The notes beneath the pieces were generated by a model that worked only from the letters and a program-made list of their open reading frames with translations, did not search any database and was not told where the DNA came from. From SMYC01 sp965197495 (GTDB taxonomy: Bacteria; Acidobacteriota; Vicinamibacteria; Marinacidobacterales; SMYC01): DNA of 64,000 nucleotides. The stretch is from assembly GCA_965197495.1 (NCBI GenBank), contig OZ240210.1:2170001-2234000 (forward strand). The letters are read 5' to 3'. Position numbers and translations under genes: made by a program. Below, piece by piece: positions 60,640 to 64,000 of this stretch; within the stretch, counting starts at the first letter, position 1, and each line of letters begins with the position of its first letter.

Positions 60640-61601
60640 TCGTCGACGTCGACGAAGCTGAGGTTCTAGACGCGTATTCGAAAGCGGTAACGCGCGTTGC
60701 CGAAGAGCTCAGCCCGTCGGTCGTCAAAGTCGACGTCGAGAAAGCCGAACGGAAGTCACGATTCCGTCGCCGCCGTGACTCCGGCAGTGGCTCGGGCTTC
60801 GTCTTCACGCCGGACGGTTTCGTGCTCACGAACAGCCACGTCGTTGCGGGCGCCAAGCGCATCGAGGTCACCCTCCTCGACGGACGCTCCTTCGAGGCCG
60901 ATCTCGTCGGTGACGACCCGGACACAGATCTGGCAGTTGTCCGCATCGGTGCGCCCGACCTCGTGCCAGCCACGCTCGGAAACTCGCGCACGCTCAAAGT
61001 CGGTCAGCTCGTCGTTGCGATCGGGAACCCGCTTGGTTTCCAATGCACAATCACCGCGGGCGTCGTGAGCGCGTTGGGCCGATCGCTCCGTTCTCAATCC
61101 GGTCGTCTCATCGAAGGCATCATTCAAACCGACGCCGCGCTCAATCCAGGAAACTCCGGTGGACCACTCGTGAGCTCCGCGGGACGCGTCGTCGGCCTCA
61201 ACACCGCGACGATCATGGGAGCTCAAGGTCTGTGCTTTGCTATCCCGAGCACGATCATCACGCACAGCGCGGGCGTTTTGATCCGAGATGGGAGATTACG
61301 ACGAAGCTACATCGGTGTGCGCGGTCAGGACGTTCCCGTCTTGAGACGCCTGACGCGTGCTCACGAGATCACGAACGAACGAGGCGTCCTGATTGTTTCT
61401 GTGGAGAAGCGCAGCCCCGCAGACGAAGCCGGACTTCGCGAGGGTGACATCGTCATCGCCCTCGACTCCACGCCGGTGCAAGGCATCGACGACCTGCTGC
61501 GTCTTCTAACCGAAGATCGTATCGGAGTGACGAGCGAAGTGAAACTCCTGAGAGGCACGGAAACGAGGACACTTTCGATCCAGCCCACTGAGAAGCCATA
61601 G
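60636..61601 (+). CDS. HtrA/DegP-like serine protease with PDZ
   Basis: 321 residues, coupled to the previous gene by an ATGA. Complete S1C triad: FVLTNSHVVAGA (His), DPDTDLAVVRIG (Asp), and ALNPGNSGGPLVS (Ser with normal GNSGG). The C-terminal PDZ carries YIGVRGQDVPVL and VEKRSPADEAGLREGDIVIALD. No signal peptide is seen, again suggesting cytoplasmic action or export by another route. The pair of one canonical and one altered HtrA may work as a hetero-oligomer under the LuxR-type regulator. Confidence 0.92.
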   Translation: MIVDVDEAEVLDAYSKAVTRVAEELSPSVVKVDVEKAERKSRFRRRRDSGSGSGFVFTPDGFVLTNSHVVAGAKRIEVTLLDGRSFEADLVGDDPDTDLAVVRIGAPDLVPATLGNSRTLKVGQLVVAIGNPLGFQCTITAGVVSALGRSLRSQSGRLIEGIIQTDAALNPGNSGGPLVSSAGRVVGLNTATIMGAQGLCFAIPSTIITHSAGVLIRDGRLRRSYIGVRGQDVPVLRRLTRAHEITNERGVLIVSVEKRSPADEAGLREGDIVIALDSTPVQGIDDLLRLLTEDRIGVTSEVKLLRGTETRTLSIQPTEKP

Positions 61602-61774
61602 GTTCTAGCGCTCGACGCCCAGCGGCGGGTCGTGGAACCATCGATCCTCGGACGACGCGTCCGCAGCCACTCCCGAGCTTGTCCTGGTAGGGTCGAGGAC
61701 TGGCGCGGTAGATGTAGGTAAGGGGAGTAGCTGTTGCCGGCGCCTTTCGCCACGTCAGGCTTCCCATCCGACTC

Positions 61775-62016
61775 ATCCGACTTGAGTGCAAAGCCTTCGA
61801 TCGCTTTGGACTCAGGGAATACCGTCTCATATATCTTCAAACTCTCGTGAAGAGCGTGGACGTACTTGCTTTTGATCTCTACTATCTCTCCCTCCTCGGT
61901 GGACATAGAACCGCTCTTCAATTCCACGAACTCGCCTACTGCTTGGCCGATCAACCGCTTCGCCAGAGGATGCGCTGAATCGATTTCGCCATCAGCAAGG
62001 TTGACAGGTCCGCGTT
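61775..62016 (-). pseudogene. Fragment resembling a GreA/GreB C-terminal domain
   Basis: RGPVNLADGEIDSAHPLAKRLIGQAVGEFVELKSG and GEIVEIKSKYVHALHESLKIYE have the SPLAxALLGxxVGDxVEL pattern of Gre-type C-terminal domains. The N-terminal coiled coil is absent and the 5' side joins transposase-like sequence near 62015. The downstream extent is unclear; the rest of 61602-61774 shows no gene I can support. 62086-62201 is likewise empty. Confidence 0.45.
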
Positions 62017-62085
62017 ACCGGTCGCGGCGATGGCATCGCGCAGCCTATGGTCGTAGGTTTGTCGAACTCGGAGGGTTCTTTCCAT
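62002..62085 (-). pseudogene. Possible N-terminal scrap of a transposase
   Basis: ATG 62085 opens MERTLRVRQTYDHRLRDAI then AATGNADLS, similar in style to the N-termini of integrase-type transposase helper proteins (RYxHRLRDxVxETGD). It fuses to Gre-like sequence after about 28 codons. Confidence 0.35.
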
Positions 62086-62201
62086 GCCCAAGCATGGCAG
62101 GCAGCCATTCACGTGGCCAGCCGGTCGCTCATAGAAGTCTGCGAACGATCCTGTCGAACGTTCGCTCTCCGTACTCCACAATGATCGTGCGAGTAGCACT
62201 G

Positions 62202-64000
62202 TTAGTAGCGCCAGCTCGTCACGTCGGCTCCCGGCGGCGCGGTCTCGAGCATGTGCTCCACCATTTTGGGAACGAAGCGCTGAACGTAGGTGAGCCGTGA
62301 GATCGAGTTCGGGTTCTCGTGATCCCCGCTCCAGCAGTGCTCGAAGCGATCACCGTAGTCCACCTCGCCGGCGTAGTAGGGCTCGGTGGTCGACTCGAGA
62401 AACTCATCCAGGAGGTAGACGGCGTTTGGCAAATAGTAGTTGTCCATATCACCGCAGTAGATGTGGAGCTTGCCGATGAGCTTGGGGCCGAGCTCCTTCC
62501 AGTCTCTTTCCAGGATGTGGCGAAGATCGTAGTGCTCCTTCATGTATTCGGCCACGGATGGGTCGATCGCCCCGGTGCGTTTGTCGATGAGCGTCTTGAT
62601 GTAACCATCCTCTCCGACCGGTGCCCAGGCCGCCTCGTACCCATCCCTCAGCTCGCCGGAGCGGCCCCTGGTCCCGAGGACGTGCTCGAGACGATAGAGC
62701 TCCTCGAGCGTGCAACTGATGTCCCCGAGAAAATTCCGCAGGCCGGGCCGGGGTGTTCGCTTCCATTTGCTGTCGATACGGAAGGCGTTCTCGTCCTGGT
62801 AGATGTTGACCGAGGTATAAGCGCGGAAATCGACCGGGCTCGGGCAGGCCGACCAGGTACCGTTGTATTCGTCGGGGTAAAACACCTGGAACGCAAGCGA
62901 CGTCCACCCACCGGTCGAGCCGCCGTAGAGCACCCGCGCCCAGCCTTCTCCGATGCCCCTGAATGTTTTCTCGATGAACGCAATGAGCTCGTAGGTGACC
63001 GCGTCGCCGTAGGGGCCGTTGTTGGCCGAGTTCACGCCGTAGGAGCCGTCGTAGTAGGGAGTGGCTGCCTGGACGTCGACCTTGATCACCCGCGGGAAGC
63101 CCGGTCCGGTCCAGTCCTGGTAGAGCTGGTAGGCGTAGCGCTCCTCTGTCGCTTTGTAGCTCGGATGGTTTCGGTACCCCACGATAGGCTCGACCCAGGG
63201 TTGTCCGCGGAGCGCCGCGCGGATGGGCTCGACTTTGGGCCGGTCCTCCGTTTGGGCTGGCTCCGGCTCGGAGTCTGCGGTCCTCATCTCATCCTCCGGA
63301 GGCGTCTCGCGCCAGTGCGCGATGGTGCGCCGATAGTGTCCTTGGCTCACCACGAGCGGATAGCGCGCCTCGGGATGCTCGTCGAAGGCTTCCGGCAGCA
63401 GGACGATCGCGTCGAGATACATCGGGCGGCCCCAGAACTCGCTGAGAAGCGCGCTCTCGAACCGCACGTGCTTTACGTACTTGGTGTCCTCGGGCTCGGG
63501 GATGGGAGGGATCTCCTGATCCATTGAAATCTCGATGGTGGCGTCCTCACCCGCGTAGAGACGAACCTTTCGAGGGGTGCTGTACAGATTGCCCGGCGCC
63601 CGGTTCCACTTGATGCCTTCGTCCCGGTTGATCGGCAGCTTCAACCGGTGTCCGTCACTCCGATGAAACGTCTCGTAGCGGTGGAGCACTGCCTGGACCC
63701 AGTACTCTCCTCGCGGAATGTCCGCGATGCTGTCGACGGGGTAGCCGAGGACATCGCCATCGAGGACAGCGTCTTCTCCGGGCGCCAAGCCTTCCACGTC
63801 GATTCCGAACAGGAGCTGGGTATCCTGACCGTTCTTGATCTGGAACCGCGGCTCCTCGGCATCGTTCGTCGAGATCGCCAGCAGCAGACGCCCGTCCAAG
63901 GCCGTGCTCGACCGCTCTTCGGGAAACGAAACGGCAAAGCGAAGTCCGGCGGGCTGGCAGGACACGGTGAAGAGAAGCGACAGGACCGCCGCCCATCGCA
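62202..64000 (-). CDS. Large alpha/beta-hydrolase (putative esterase) lipoprotein, 5' end outside window
   Basis: At least 599 residues; the frame continues to the window edge as a signal peptide (WAAVLSLLFTVSCQ), with lipobox TVSC, so only a few residues are missing. Residues after 60 form beta domains (LLFGIDVEGLAPGEDAVLDGD, GEYWVQAVLHRYE). The esterase core has AIVLLPEAFDEHPEARYPLVVSQGHY and GEGWARVLYGGSTGGWTSLAFQVFYPDEYNG, with the nucleophile elbow GGSTGG. CPSPVDFRAYTSVNIYQDENAF and GKLHIYCGDMDNYYLPNAVYLLDEFLE (likely acid) precede the C-terminal His region near FEHCWSGDH. It resembles esterase-D-like putative esterases. An internally deleted copy lies at 50294-51345. Confidence 0.82.
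   Translation of the reverse strand, partial: RWAAVLSLLFTVSCQPAGLRFAVSFPEERSSTALDGRLLLAISTNDAEEPRFQIKNGQDTQLLFGIDVEGLAPGEDAVLDGDVLGYPVDSIADIPRGEYWVQAVLHRYETFHRSDGHRLKLPINRDEGIKWNRAPGNLYSTPRKVRLYAGEDATIEISMDQEIPPIPEPEDTKYVKHVRFESALLSEFWGRPMYLDAIVLLPEAFDEHPEARYPLVVSQGHYRRTIAHWRETPPEDEMRTADSEPEPAQTEDRPKVEPIRAALRGQPWVEPIVGYRNHPSYKATEERYAYQLYQDWTGPGFPRVIKVDVQAATPYYDGSYGVNSANNGPYGDAVTYELIAFIEKTFRGIGEGWARVLYGGSTGGWTSLAFQVFYPDEYNGTWSACPSPVDFRAYTSVNIYQDENAFRIDSKWKRTPRPGLRNFLGDISCTLEELYRLEHVLGTRGRSGELRDGYEAAWAPVGEDGYIKTLIDKRTGAIDPSVAEYMKEHYDLRHILERDWKELGPKLIGKLHIYCGDMDNYYLPNAVYLLDEFLESTTEPYYAGEVDYGDRFEHCWSGDHENPNSISRLTYVQRFVPKMVEHMLETAPPGADVTSWRY

Noticed and set aside
1..64000. tRNA or rRNA genes
   Set aside because: No T-arm/acceptor combinations or rRNA-like stretches were recognised by eye.

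Overview
The window (64 kb, GC-rich, no rRNA or tRNA genes seen) looks like accessory chromosome of a Gram-negative bacterium. TonB-dependent receptors (one with an N-terminal carboxypeptidase-regulatory-like domain), a GWxTD-domain protein, a PVC-type heme-binding dehydrogenase, DUF1028 and many secreted amidohydrolases and peptidases together suggest Acidobacteriota or a neighbouring phylum. This placement is an inference from gene content; no marker gene fixes it.

Layout. 1-7.9 kb (minus strand): a TRAP transporter locus. A GntR regulator is followed by DctQ, DctM, a secreted DUF1028/TPR protein, a GT39-type membrane glycosyltransferase, an SDR, an aspartoacylase-like deacylase and DctP, which is cut by the window edge. 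8-24 kb (plus strand): a decayed copy of a TonB receptor 5' end, the full receptor, two tandem secreted amidohydrolases, an SGNH hydrolase, a 1611-residue fusion of a membrane-anchored pseudo-SGNH domain with a heme-binding dehydrogenase, a TMEM220-like protein and a second TonB receptor. 24.2-26.9 kb: an M14 peptidase remnant and a defective IS1634-type element. 26.9-30.2 kb (minus): ArsR regulator, zinc/cadmium-type CDF exporter and a GH113-like glycosidase. 30.2-37.5 kb: an intact IS200/IS605 element, a TetR-thioredoxin pair, two broken genes (cupin, D-aminoacylase), moaA, an M19 dipeptidase and a two-part sodium/solute symporter.

37.6-41.5 kb holds a deletion-fused TPR/dus remnant, an S4 protein, two PpiC/SurA chaperones and a 5'-truncated HipA kinase. 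41.6-47.5 kb is a nest of mobile elements. An integrase relic was hit by an IS200 element, which was hit by an ISL3 element with an 8-bp target duplication, which was hit by a 189-bp mini-element flanked by TTAA. An IS21 element lies beside it. Removing the ISL3 insertion restores an IS200 of exactly 587 bp, the length of the intact copy at 30 kb. 47.5-53.5 kb is a decay zone: NtrC-type regulator tail, GWxTD gene with an in-frame stop, an internally deleted esterase, DUF885 and M16 fragments, with one intact ornithine-cyclodeaminase-like gene. 53.6-56.6 kb is a two-subunit M16 protease pair. 56.7-59 kb is IS debris. 59-61.6 kb is a LuxR-type regulator with two HtrA-like proteases. The window ends with Gre/transposase fragments and a large esterase lipoprotein.

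The working genes point to uptake and breakdown of peptides and acylated small molecules (TRAP, TonB receptors, amidohydrolases, M19, M16) and to envelope quality control (SurA-like proteins, HtrA pair). Pseudogenes are unusually frequent. Several combine large deletions with frameshifts, so they are not all explained by sequencing error.
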